Of a DNA stretch of 64,000 nucleotides, positions 8,653 through 15,298 are shown piece by piece. How positions within the stretch are numbered: the first letter of the stretch is position 1; each line of letters begins with the position of its first letter. Origin of the DNA: CAISKJ01 sp046351555 (GTDB taxonomy: Bacteria > Myxococcota_A > Polyangia > Polyangiales > Ga0077539); assembly GCA_046351555.1 (NCBI GenBank), contig JAXLYI010000019.1, positions 62,001 through 126,000 of the forward strand, in the 5' to 3' direction. The notes beneath the pieces were generated by a model. That model had not been told where the DNA came from. It worked only from the letters and a program-made list of their open reading frames with translations, and made no database searches. Made by a program: the position numbers and the translations under genes.

Positions 8653-10788
8653 ATGACGACCGACGACGACACGCGCAGCCCCGACCCCGCACCGGCGGGC
8701 GACATCGCGGGCGAGCTCGCGCGGGTCCGCGCGGAGGAGCGGCGGCGCTCGGCGCGGCACTTCGGCGTCGTCCGCATGGCCGTCGCGCTCTGCACGGCGG
8801 CGAGCTTCGCCCTCTTCGGCCGCGTGTTCGGCGCGTCCGACCTCGTCGGCGCCGACCTCCTCGCCGCCGCCTACGCGGGCGCGGCGATCCTCGTCCACCG
8901 CCTGTCGGCCAGGCCCGCCGGGTGGGCGGCCGGCGCCGCGGTGCCCATCCTCGACGTGCCCTTCACGGCCGCGCTCGTCCTCGTGATGCGGGCGACGCGC
9001 GAGTTCGAACTGGCCCTTCTCTTCTTCAACGCGGCCTTCCTCGTGCTGCTCATCGTCGCGTCGTCGCTCTGGCTGTCGGCCCGGCTCATCGTCACGACGG
9101 CCGCCGTCGCGCTCGCCGCGGAGGCCGCGGTCCAATGGCGCGCGCGCATCCCCGCCCACGTCCTCCTCAGCACCGCGATGCTCTTCGGCAGCGCCGCCGC
9201 GCTGTGCGTCTTCCTCGTGCGCCGCAACGCCTCGCTCGCCGAGGCCACCGCGCGCCACCTCGCCCGGCTGCGCGCCACCGAGGCGGGCCTGAGCGCCAGC
9301 GACGCCCGCTACCGCGCGATCGTCGAGGCGCAGGCCGACCTCATCGTCCGCCTCCGCGCCGACGGCGCCGTCGTGTTCGCCAACGACGCCACGCGGCGGG
9401 TGTTCGGCCCCGGCGCCCCCGTCGCGCGCGTCCCCGCGGCCTTCGCGGGCCGCATGGGGGCGCTCCTCGAACGACTGCGCGGCCACGGCGGCGTCGACGT
9501 GGAGGAGTCCCGCGAGACCGACGCGGACGGCCAGGAGGCGTGGTACCAGTGGCAGACGCGCGCGATCGCCGGCGCCTCGGGCGACGTCGCCGAGGTCCAG
9601 TCGGTGGGCCGCGACGTCACGGCGGTGAAGCGCGCCGAGGCGCAGCTCCGCGCCGCGAAGGACGCGGCCGACGAGGCGACGCGCGCGAAGAGCCAGTTCC
9701 TCGCGAACATGAGCCACGAGATCCGCACGCCGATGAACGGCGTCGTCGGGCTCCTCTCGCTCCTCCACGACACGCCGCTCACCGAGGAGCAGCGGCGGCT
9801 CGCGGAGGTGGCGCACGCGTCGGCGACGGCGCTGCTCGGGATCCTCGACGCCGTCCTCGACTTCTCGAAGGCCGAGGCGGGGCGCGTCGAGGTGGAGCGC
9901 GTCCCCTTCGACCCGCGCGCGCTCCTCGCCGACTGCCTCGCGCTCGTCTCCGCGGAGGCGTCGCGCAAGGGCCTCTCCCTCTCCCTCCGCGTCGAGGAGC
10001 CCGTGGCCGCGCGGGTCGCGGGCGCGCCCAACCTCGTCCGCCAGGTGCTCCTCAACCTCCTCAGCAACGCGGTGAAGTTCACCGGCGAGGGCGGCGTCAC
10101 CGTGCGCGCCTCGACGGGCGACGCCGAAGGCGGCGACCACCTCTTGCGCGTCGAGGTCGACGACACGGGCATCGGGATCACCCCCGAGGCGCGCGGTCGG
10201 CTCTTCGTGGCCTTCGGCCAGGCGGACGCCTCGATGACGCGGCGCTACGGGGGAACCGGCCTCGGGCTCGCCATCTCCCGCGCGCTGGTCGAGGCGATGG
10301 GCGGCGCGATCGACCTCGCGAGCGACGGCGCGCGCGGCACGTCCGTGTGGTTCACGGTGCGGGTGGGCCGCGTGGAGGAGGCGTGTGCGCTGGTCGCGCC
10401 TGCGCGCCCCGAGCGCCGCCTGACGGGCCGGGTGCTGGTGGTCGACGACAACCGCGTGAACCAGATGGTCGCGGCCCGGATGCTCGCGAGCCTCGGGGTG
10501 GAGGCCGACGTCGCCGGCAACGGGCGCGAGGCGCTCGACGCGCTCGCGCGGCCCTACGACGCGATTCTGATGGACTGCCAGATGCCCGAGCTCGACGGCT
10601 ACGAGGCGTCGCGGGAGATCCGCCGCCGCGAGGGGACGTCGCGCCGCACGCCGATCATCGCGCTGACGGCGCACGCGCTGGCGGGCGACCGCGAGCGCTG
10701 CCTCGCCTGCGGGATGGACGACTTCCTCACCAAGCCGCTCCAGCGGGCCGCGCTGGTCGAGGCGCTCGCGCGGCACCTCGCGCCGTGA
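8653..10788 (+). CDS. Membrane hybrid histidine kinase with receiver
   Basis: 711 aa, ATG start. The N-terminus has about six hydrophobic segments (roughly residues 35-190), then a coiled coil, a PAS-like domain (ASDARYRAIVEAQADLIVRL), HisKA with FLANMSHEIRTPMNGVVG (phospho-acceptor His), HATPase with NLLSNAVKFT, VDDTGIGI and GGTGLGLAIS, and a C-terminal receiver with RVLVVDDNRVNQ, phospho-Asp in AILMDCQMPELDGYE and Lys in FLTKPL. This is BarA/ArcB-like but lacks an Hpt domain, so phosphotransfer must go to a protein elsewhere. Only a short intergenic stretch separates it from the divergent kinase. Confidence 0.93.
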   Translation: MTTDDDTRSPDPAPAGDIAGELARVRAEERRRSARHFGVVRMAVALCTAASFALFGRVFGASDLVGADLLAAAYAGAAILVHRLSARPAGWAAGAAVPILDVPFTAALVLVMRATREFELALLFFNAAFLVLLIVASSLWLSARLIVTTAAVALAAEAAVQWRARIPAHVLLSTAMLFGSAAALCVFLVRRNASLAEATARHLARLRATEAGLSASDARYRAIVEAQADLIVRLRADGAVVFANDATRRVFGPGAPVARVPAAFAGRMGALLERLRGHGGVDVEESRETDADGQEAWYQWQTRAIAGASGDVAEVQSVGRDVTAVKRAEAQLRAAKDAADEATRAKSQFLANMSHEIRTPMNGVVGLLSLLHDTPLTEEQRRLAEVAHASATALLGILDAVLDFSKAEAGRVEVERVPFDPRALLADCLALVSAEASRKGLSLSLRVEEPVAARVAGAPNLVRQVLLNLLSNAVKFTGEGGVTVRASTGDAEGGDHLLRVEVDDTGIGITPEARGRLFVAFGQADASMTRRYGGTGLGLAISRALVEAMGGAIDLASDGARGTSVWFTVRVGRVEEACALVAPARPERRLTGRVLVVDDNRVNQMVAARMLASLGVEADVAGNGREALDALARPYDAILMDCQMPELDGYEASREIRRREGTSRRTPIIALTAHALAGDRERCLACGMDDFLTKPLQRAALVEALARHLAP

Positions 10789-10842
10789 CGGCGCGGTGAG
10801 GCGTGTCGGACTCGGTCGCGTCGACCACCGCGCGAGGGCTCG

Positions 10843-11136
10843 TCAGGGCCGCTTCGCTGCCGCGCGTTTCGTCGCGGGCTTCCCCGGCTTCGTGGCGCTC
10901 GCCTTCGCGCGGAGCTTCGCCTTCGGCGCCGGCGCCTCGACGGGGGCCGCGGCAGCGATGGCCTGCTCGACGGCCTTGCGGCCCTCGGCGGTGGGCGGGG
11001 GGTAGGCGTCGCGGAGGGCGGCGAGGTCGGCGGCGGTGAGGGCCTTCCCGTCGCGGCGCCCCGCGGTGATGAACACCTCGACGTGCGAGGGGACGCCCGC
11101 GGGGGTCGGGACGACGATCGTGTAGGTGCTCGCCAT
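10843..11136 (-). CDS. Small protein with basic Lys/Ala/Pro C-terminal tail
   Basis: 97 aa from an ATG at 11136; the frame continues upstream but only through shadow sequence. The N-terminal 55 residues are ordinary (STYTIVVPTPAGVPSHVEVF; then LTAADLAALRDAYPPPTAEG). The last 40 residues are an Ala/Lys/Pro-rich tail (KAKLRAKASATKPGKPATKR) similar to histone H1-like or nucleoid-associated tails. A DNA- or RNA-binding role is only inference. Transcribed in the same direction as the HNH nuclease gene 13 bp upstream. Confidence 0.6.
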   Translation of the reverse strand: MASTYTIVVPTPAGVPSHVEVFITAGRRDGKALTAADLAALRDAYPPPTAEGRKAVEQAIAAAAPVEAPAPKAKLRAKASATKPGKPATKRAAAKRP

Positions 11137-11149
11137 GGCAGCGATTCTC

Positions 11150-11521
11150 CTACGAAACGACCTGAAGGTGGAGGGGGCGCCGCCTCGCCGCGTTCGCCCG
11201 CCGCACCAGCGCGGCGACGACGTTCGCCGGGAGGCCGCGGCCCCGCAGCATCGCGGCGAACCCCGGGAGGTTCTGCGGCCCCTTCGCCTGGTTGCAAGGC
11301 CCGCACGACGTGACGAGGTTCGACGGTGCGTTGACCACGCGGGCGGGCGCCGACGCGTGGAAATGAGCCCGGGCGCGGAGGTGGTCGACCTCGAGCGGCA
11401 CGCCCCGAGCACCGCAGTACACGCAGGCGTGCCCGTCCCGCGCGTGGACGCGCGCCGCGAGGAAGGCGCTCACCTCCACTCCGGACGGCGGCGGGATCGT
11501 GAATCGCGGCCCCGCGGTCAC
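11150..11521 (-). CDS. HNH endonuclease
   Basis: 123 aa, start codon at 11521 (GTG). The protein has the paired zinc knuckles and His-Asn core of the HNH family: CVYCG, then LEVDHLRARA (metal-binding His), then NLVTSCGPCNQAKG (Asn, CxxC). HNH proteins of this size cleave DNA and occur as stand-alone housekeeping, repair, restriction or mobile enzymes. It lies just downstream of tRNA-Arg on the same strand with no visible partner methylase, so its role is open. Confidence 0.88.
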   Translation of the reverse strand: MTAGPRFTIPPPSGVEVSAFLAARVHARDGHACVYCGARGVPLEVDHLRARAHFHASAPARVVNAPSNLVTSCGPCNQAKGPQNLPGFAAMLRGRGLPANVVAALVRRANAARRRPLHLQVVS

Positions 11522-11586
11522 CGGCGGAACTCCTGCGGCACACTCACGGCTCTCCCCACCCTCACGAACCCCCTGCTTTTCTGCGG

Positions 11587-11660
11587 CGCGCGGTACAGGA
11601 GTCGAACCTGTGACCTTGGGCTTCGGAGACCCACGCTCTATCCAGCTGAGCTAACCGCGC
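11587..11660 (-). tRNA. tRNA-Arg (anticodon CCG)
   Basis: The minus strand folds into a full cloverleaf of 74 nt: acceptor GCGCGGT pairing with ACCGCGC, D arm GCTC/GAGC, anticodon stem TGGGT/GCCCA with loop CTCCGAA (anticodon CCG, reading CGG), and T arm ACAGG-TTCGACT-CCTGT. The discriminator base is G. CCA is not encoded. The CGG codon is heavily used in this GC-rich genome, so this is a major isoacceptor. Confidence 0.97.
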
Positions 11661-11751
11661 GTTTCGGAGGGCGGACCCTATCGCAGCCCCCCGCCGCCCG
11701 CAAGACCTTCGTCGCCCTGCCGCGAACTGGCCCCGCCCGCGCGCCCCGTGG

Positions 11752-11757
11752 TACTCG
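11752..11757 (+). promoter_or_regulatory. Putative -10 hexamer of the his operon (TACTCG)
   Basis: AT-containing hexamer in very GC-rich surroundings, ending 10 nt before the hisB ATG. At this distance the transcript would start at or a few bases before the start codon. No convincing -35 element is visible. Confidence 0.4.
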
Positions 11758-11767
11758 CGGCGCCGCC

Positions 11768-12355
11768 ATGGCGCGCTCGGCCACCGTCACCCGCACCACC
11801 CGCGAGACCGACATCACCGTCGCCGTCACGCTCGACGGATCCGGCCGCGCCGACATCCAGACGCCGCTCCCCTTCCTCTCGCACATGCTCGACCAGATCG
11901 CGCGCCACGGGGGGCTCGACCTCTCCGTCCGCGCCGCCGGCGACGTCGAGATCGACGGCCACCACACCACCGAAGACCTCGCCATCGTCCTCGGCCGCGC
12001 GGTCGACGACGCCCTCGGCGACCGCGTCGGCATCCGGCGCTACGGCGAGGCCACGCTCCCGATGGACGAGGCGCTCTGCCAGGCCGCCCTCGACCTCTCG
12101 GGCCGCACCTACTTCGTCGACCGCCTCGCGCTCCCCAAGGCGAAGCTCGGCGCCTTCGACGTCGAGCTCACCTCCGTCTTCTTCGAGGGCTTCGCGCGCG
12201 GCGCGCGCTGCAACCTCCACGTGCGGCGCGTCGAGGGCGACAACCTCCACCACATCGTGGAGTGCACCTTCAAGGCGTTCGCCCGCGCGCTCCGCGACGC
12301 CGTCCGCGTCGAAGGGACCGCGCTCCCCTCCACCAAGGGGACGCTCACCGAATGA
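11768..12355 (+). CDS. hisB: Imidazoleglycerol-phosphate dehydratase
   Basis: 195 aa, the normal length for monofunctional HisB. ATG start. Diagnostic motifs are present: FLSHMLDQIARHGGLDL near residues 37-53 and GHHTTEDLAIVLG near 65, supplying the His/Glu manganese ligands, and a second pseudo-repeat with NLHHIVECTFKAFARAL near the C-terminus. Converts imidazole glycerol phosphate to imidazole acetol phosphate (EC 4.2.1.19) in cytosolic histidine synthesis. First gene of a tightly coupled hisB-H-A-F set; its stop overlaps the hisH ATG (ATGA). Confidence 0.97.
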   Translation: MARSATVTRTTRETDITVAVTLDGSGRADIQTPLPFLSHMLDQIARHGGLDLSVRAAGDVEIDGHHTTEDLAIVLGRAVDDALGDRVGIRRYGEATLPMDEALCQAALDLSGRTYFVDRLALPKAKLGAFDVELTSVFFEGFARGARCNLHVRRVEGDNLHHIVECTFKAFARALRDAVRVEGTALPSTKGTLTE

Positions 12356-13011
12356 GCGCCGACCCACCGCGCGTCGCCCTCGTCGACCTCGGCATGGGCA
12401 ACCTCCGCAGCGTCGAGCGCGCCCTCCGCGCCGCGTGGGGAGATGCGCCCGTCGTCACCGTCACGCCCGACCCCGGCGCCGTGCGCGAGAGCGACGCGGT
12501 GGTGGTGCCGGGGCAGGGGGCCTTCCGCGACTGCGCGACCGCGCTCCAACGCAACGGCGGCGCGCTGGCCCGTACGCTCGTCGATCACATCGAGGGGGGA
12601 AGACCCTACCTGGGCATCTGCCTCGGGCTCCAGGTTCTCTTCGAGGGGAGCGAGGAGGCGCCGGGCTGCGGGGGGCTCGGCGTGTTCAGCGGGACGGTGC
12701 GGCGCTTCCGCGAGGGGATGCGCGACGCCGACGGCTCGCTCGTGAAGGTGCCCCACATGGGGTGGAACGAGGTCACCGCCGGCCCCGACCTCCCGTGCCT
12801 GCCGCCGCGCGCGTGGTTCTACTTCGTGCACAGCTACCACGTCGTGCCCGAGCACACGAACGCCTCGCGCGCCGTCGCGCACCACGGCGAGGACTTCGTC
12901 GCGGCCGTCGGGTGGGGCCGCTCGCTCGGCGTCCAGTTTCACCCCGAGAAGAGCCAGCGCGCGGGACTCGCGCTCCTGAAGCGCTTCTACGACAAGGAGA
13001 TCGCGCCGTGA
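12352..13011 (+). CDS. hisH: Imidazole glycerol phosphate synthase, glutaminase subunit
   Basis: 219 aa. Class I glutamine amidotransferase: the nucleophile is C90 in GICLGLQ, and the other triad members are H197 and E199 in VQFHPEKSQ. The opening VALVDLGMGNLRSVERAL is characteristic of HisH. It supplies ammonia to HisF for imidazole-ring closure. ATG start overlaps the hisB stop; its own stop overlaps the hisA GTG, so subunit levels are probably set by coupling. Confidence 0.97.
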   Translation: MSADPPRVALVDLGMGNLRSVERALRAAWGDAPVVTVTPDPGAVRESDAVVVPGQGAFRDCATALQRNGGALARTLVDHIEGGRPYLGICLGLQVLFEGSEEAPGCGGLGVFSGTVRRFREGMRDADGSLVKVPHMGWNEVTAGPDLPCLPPRAWFYFVHSYHVVPEHTNASRAVAHHGEDFVAAVGWGRSLGVQFHPEKSQRAGLALLKRFYDKEIAP

Positions 13012-13727
13012 GGGTGATCCCCGCCATGGACCTCCTCGGCGGCCGCGTCGTCCGCCTCCACCGCGGCGACTACGCGAGGGCCACCGTCTACCACGACGAC
13101 CCGCTCGCCGTGGCCGATCGCTTCGCCGCCGACGGCGCCGACTGGCTCCACGTGGTCGACCTCGACGGCGCGCGCGACGGCGCCGCCACGCAGGCGCGCC
13201 TCGTCGAGCGCGTGCTCGCCCGCCACGGCGCGCACCTCCGCGTCCAGGTGGGCGGCGGCGTCCGCACGATCGAGCAGGTGCGCGCCTACGCCGCCGCGGG
13301 CGCGACCCGCGTCATCGTCGGCACCCGCGCCGCGGAAGACCCCGCCTTCGTCGCCGAGGCCGCGCGCGTGTGCCCCGTCGTCGTCGCCGTCGACGCGCGC
13401 GACGGCAAGGTCGCCACCCACGGCTGGACCACCACCACCGACGTGACCGCCGTCGACCTCGCGAAGGAGCTCGTCGCCCGCGGCGCGTCGGCCGTGCTCT
13501 ACACCGACATCGCGCGCGACGGGACGGGCGAGGGGCCCAACGTCGAGGCCACCGCCGCGCTCGCCCGCGCGCTCCCCGGCGCCGAGGTGATCGCCTCCGG
13601 CGGCATCGGCTCGGCCCTCCACCTCCGCGCCCTCGCGGCCCGCCCCGAGATCGCCTCGTGCGTCGTCGGCCGCGCGCTCTACGAGGGAGCCCTCACCGTC
13701 CGCGAGGCGCTGGAGGCCGGCCGGTGA
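13008..13727 (+). CDS. hisA: ProFAR isomerase (phosphoribosyl-formimino AICAR-ribotide isomerase)
   Basis: 239 aa TIM barrel, GTG start coupled to hisH. Catalytic D8 lies in VIPAMDLLGGRVVRLHRGD, and the second catalytic Asp in LYTDIARDGTGEGPN. Phosphate-binding loops GGGVRT and ASGGIG are intact. Catalyses the Amadori rearrangement of ProFAR to PRFAR (EC 5.3.1.16). A GTG two codons downstream (13014) is possible but the 4-bp overlap favours 13008. Confidence 0.97.
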   Translation: MRVIPAMDLLGGRVVRLHRGDYARATVYHDDPLAVADRFAADGADWLHVVDLDGARDGAATQARLVERVLARHGAHLRVQVGGGVRTIEQVRAYAAAGATRVIVGTRAAEDPAFVAEAARVCPVVVAVDARDGKVATHGWTTTTDVTAVDLAKELVARGASAVLYTDIARDGTGEGPNVEATAALARALPGAEVIASGGIGSALHLRALAARPEIASCVVGRALYEGALTVREALEAGR

Positions 13728-14521
13728 CCGTCGCGCGCCGACTCATCCCCTGCCTCGACGTGAAGAACGGCCGCGTCGTGAAGGGCGTCCGCTTCGTCGG
13801 CATCCGCGACGCCGGCGACCCCGTCGACTGCGCCCGCGCCTACGACCACGGCGGCGCCGACGAGATCACCTTCCTCGACATCACCGCCACCCACGAGGGC
13901 CGCGACATCCTCCTCGACGTCGTCGCCCGCACCGCCGATCAGGTCTTCGTCCCGCTCACCGTCGGCGGCGGCATCCGAACCCGCGCCGACGTCGACGCCA
14001 TCCTGCGCGCGGGGGCCGACAAGGTGTCGATCAACAGCGCCGCGGTGAAGACCCCCGAGCTCGTGGACGAAGTCGCCTCCGCGTACGGGCGTCAGGCGCT
14101 CGTGGTCGCCATCGACGCGCGCCGCAACGAGCGCGGGGCGTGGAGCGTCTTCACCCACGGCGGCCGCCACGACACCGGCCTCGACGCGCTCGCATGGGCC
14201 CGCGAGATGGAGCGGCGCGGCGCCGGCGAGATCCTCCTCACCAGCATGGACCGCGACGGGACGGGCGAGGGCTACGACCTCCCGCTCGTCCGCGCGGTGG
14301 TGGAGTCGGTGGCGGTCCCGGTGATCGCCTCGGGCGGCGTCGGGACGCTCGCGCACCTGGAGGAGGGCGTGCGGCCCATCGCGCGGGGCGGCGGCGGCGC
14401 CGACGCGTGCCTCGCGGCGACCATCTTTCATGACGGACATTTCACCCTCGCCGAGGCGAGGGAGTACCTTCGCGCCGCCGGCATCCCGGTGCGTGCCGTG
14501 GAGGCGACGGAGGACCCATGA
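13724..14521 (+). CDS. hisF: Imidazole glycerol phosphate synthase, cyclase subunit
   Basis: 265 aa TIM barrel, GTG start overlapping the hisA stop. Catalytic D12 is in LIPCLDVKNGRVVKGVRF and the second catalytic Asp in LLTSMDRDGTGEGYD. Phosphate loops VGGGIRT and IASGGVG are conserved. With HisH it makes IGP and AICAR from PRFAR. The C-terminal GGGGADACLAATIFHDG is typical. Its stop overlaps the ATG of an unknown membrane protein, so that gene is in the operon. Confidence 0.97.
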   Translation: MTVARRLIPCLDVKNGRVVKGVRFVGIRDAGDPVDCARAYDHGGADEITFLDITATHEGRDILLDVVARTADQVFVPLTVGGGIRTRADVDAILRAGADKVSINSAAVKTPELVDEVASAYGRQALVVAIDARRNERGAWSVFTHGGRHDTGLDALAWAREMERRGAGEILLTSMDRDGTGEGYDLPLVRAVVESVAVPVIASGGVGTLAHLEEGVRPIARGGGGADACLAATIFHDGHFTLAEAREYLRAAGIPVRAVEATEDP

Positions 14522-15243
14522 CCGAGCCGATGTTTCTCGACGAAATGGCCGTTCGCCTGGCCCAGCGGGCGATGCCCCTGGCCCCCGAGAGCGCCCTGTT
14601 CATCGCGCTCGAGGCCGTGGAGGCGCTCGGGTCGCGCGCGCTCGTGCTCTCGCCCGCGGCCGTCGAGCTGCGGCCCGACGGCGCGGTGGCCCTCGGCGGC
14701 GCGGCCGACCTCGCCCACGACGAGACCTCCGTCCTCGAGGGCGTCGTCGAGACGCTCGAGGCCGTGCTCGACCCCGTCCCCGTCGCCGTCACCGAGCTCG
14801 CGGTGAAGGTTCGAACCGGCCAGCTCATCACCCGCGGCGCGATGCACGCCGAGCTCGCCGCGATGCTCGTCCCGCTCAACCGCCGCGCCGCCCGGCGCAT
14901 GGTGAGCCGCCTCGTCCGCGAGGCCGCCCGCCCCGCCGGCGCGCCCGCCACCGCCTCCACCGCGCCCGCGTTCGCCTCGACGCCGCCCGTCGGGGTCGAG
15001 TCCCTCCTCACGGGCTCGTCCGACGCGCCGAACGACACCGTGCTCGACGGCGCCACGCTCGCGAGCGCCACCAGCACCTCGCTCGGCGGCCGCCTGCCCG
15101 ACGCCTGGGGCGACGACGAGGGCCTCGACCGCCAGCGCGCCCGCGAGCGGCGCAACGCCTGGGCCGCGATGGCCGTCGCCGTCGTGGCGCTGGTCGCCGC
15201 GGTGGCCTTCCTCGTCGATCGGGTGCGCGCCGCGGGCGCGTGA
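14518..15243 (+). CDS. Unknown protein with C-terminal membrane anchor
   Basis: 241 aa, ATG coupled to the hisF stop (ATGA). Residues 1-130 are a globular helical domain (MTEPMFLDEMAVRLAQRAMP at the start); 145-205 are a Thr/Ala/Ser-rich linker; residues about 217-235 form a single hydrophobic segment (AVAVVALVAAVAFLVDRV) close to the C-terminus, so it is probably tail-anchored facing the cytoplasm. The stretch VLSPAAVELRPDGAVALGG weakly recalls the catalytic-loop region of Hanks-type kinases, but no kinase motif is complete. Nothing links it to histidine synthesis except its place in the operon. Confidence 0.72.
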   Translation: MTEPMFLDEMAVRLAQRAMPLAPESALFIALEAVEALGSRALVLSPAAVELRPDGAVALGGAADLAHDETSVLEGVVETLEAVLDPVPVAVTELAVKVRTGQLITRGAMHAELAAMLVPLNRRAARRMVSRLVREAARPAGAPATASTAPAFASTPPVGVESLLTGSSDAPNDTVLDGATLASATSTSLGGRLPDAWGDDEGLDRQRARERRNAWAAMAVAVVALVAAVAFLVDRVRAAGA

Positions 15244-15298
15244 CGGGCGCGGAGACGGCGCGCCGACCGGACCCTACGTCCGACCGGCGCGGTGTCGT

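Noticed and set aside
8599..10776. Extension of the minus-strand kinase to over 1300 aa
   Set aside because: It is antisense to the second kinase and has no motif; coding signal begins at about 8400-8600.
11150..11660. Integrated element at tRNA-Arg
   Set aside because: No integrase and no repeat of the tRNA 3' end were seen near the HNH gene.
11126..11767. N-terminal extension of hisB across the tRNA
   Set aside because: The frame runs through tRNA and antisense HNH sequence; HisB begins at 11768.
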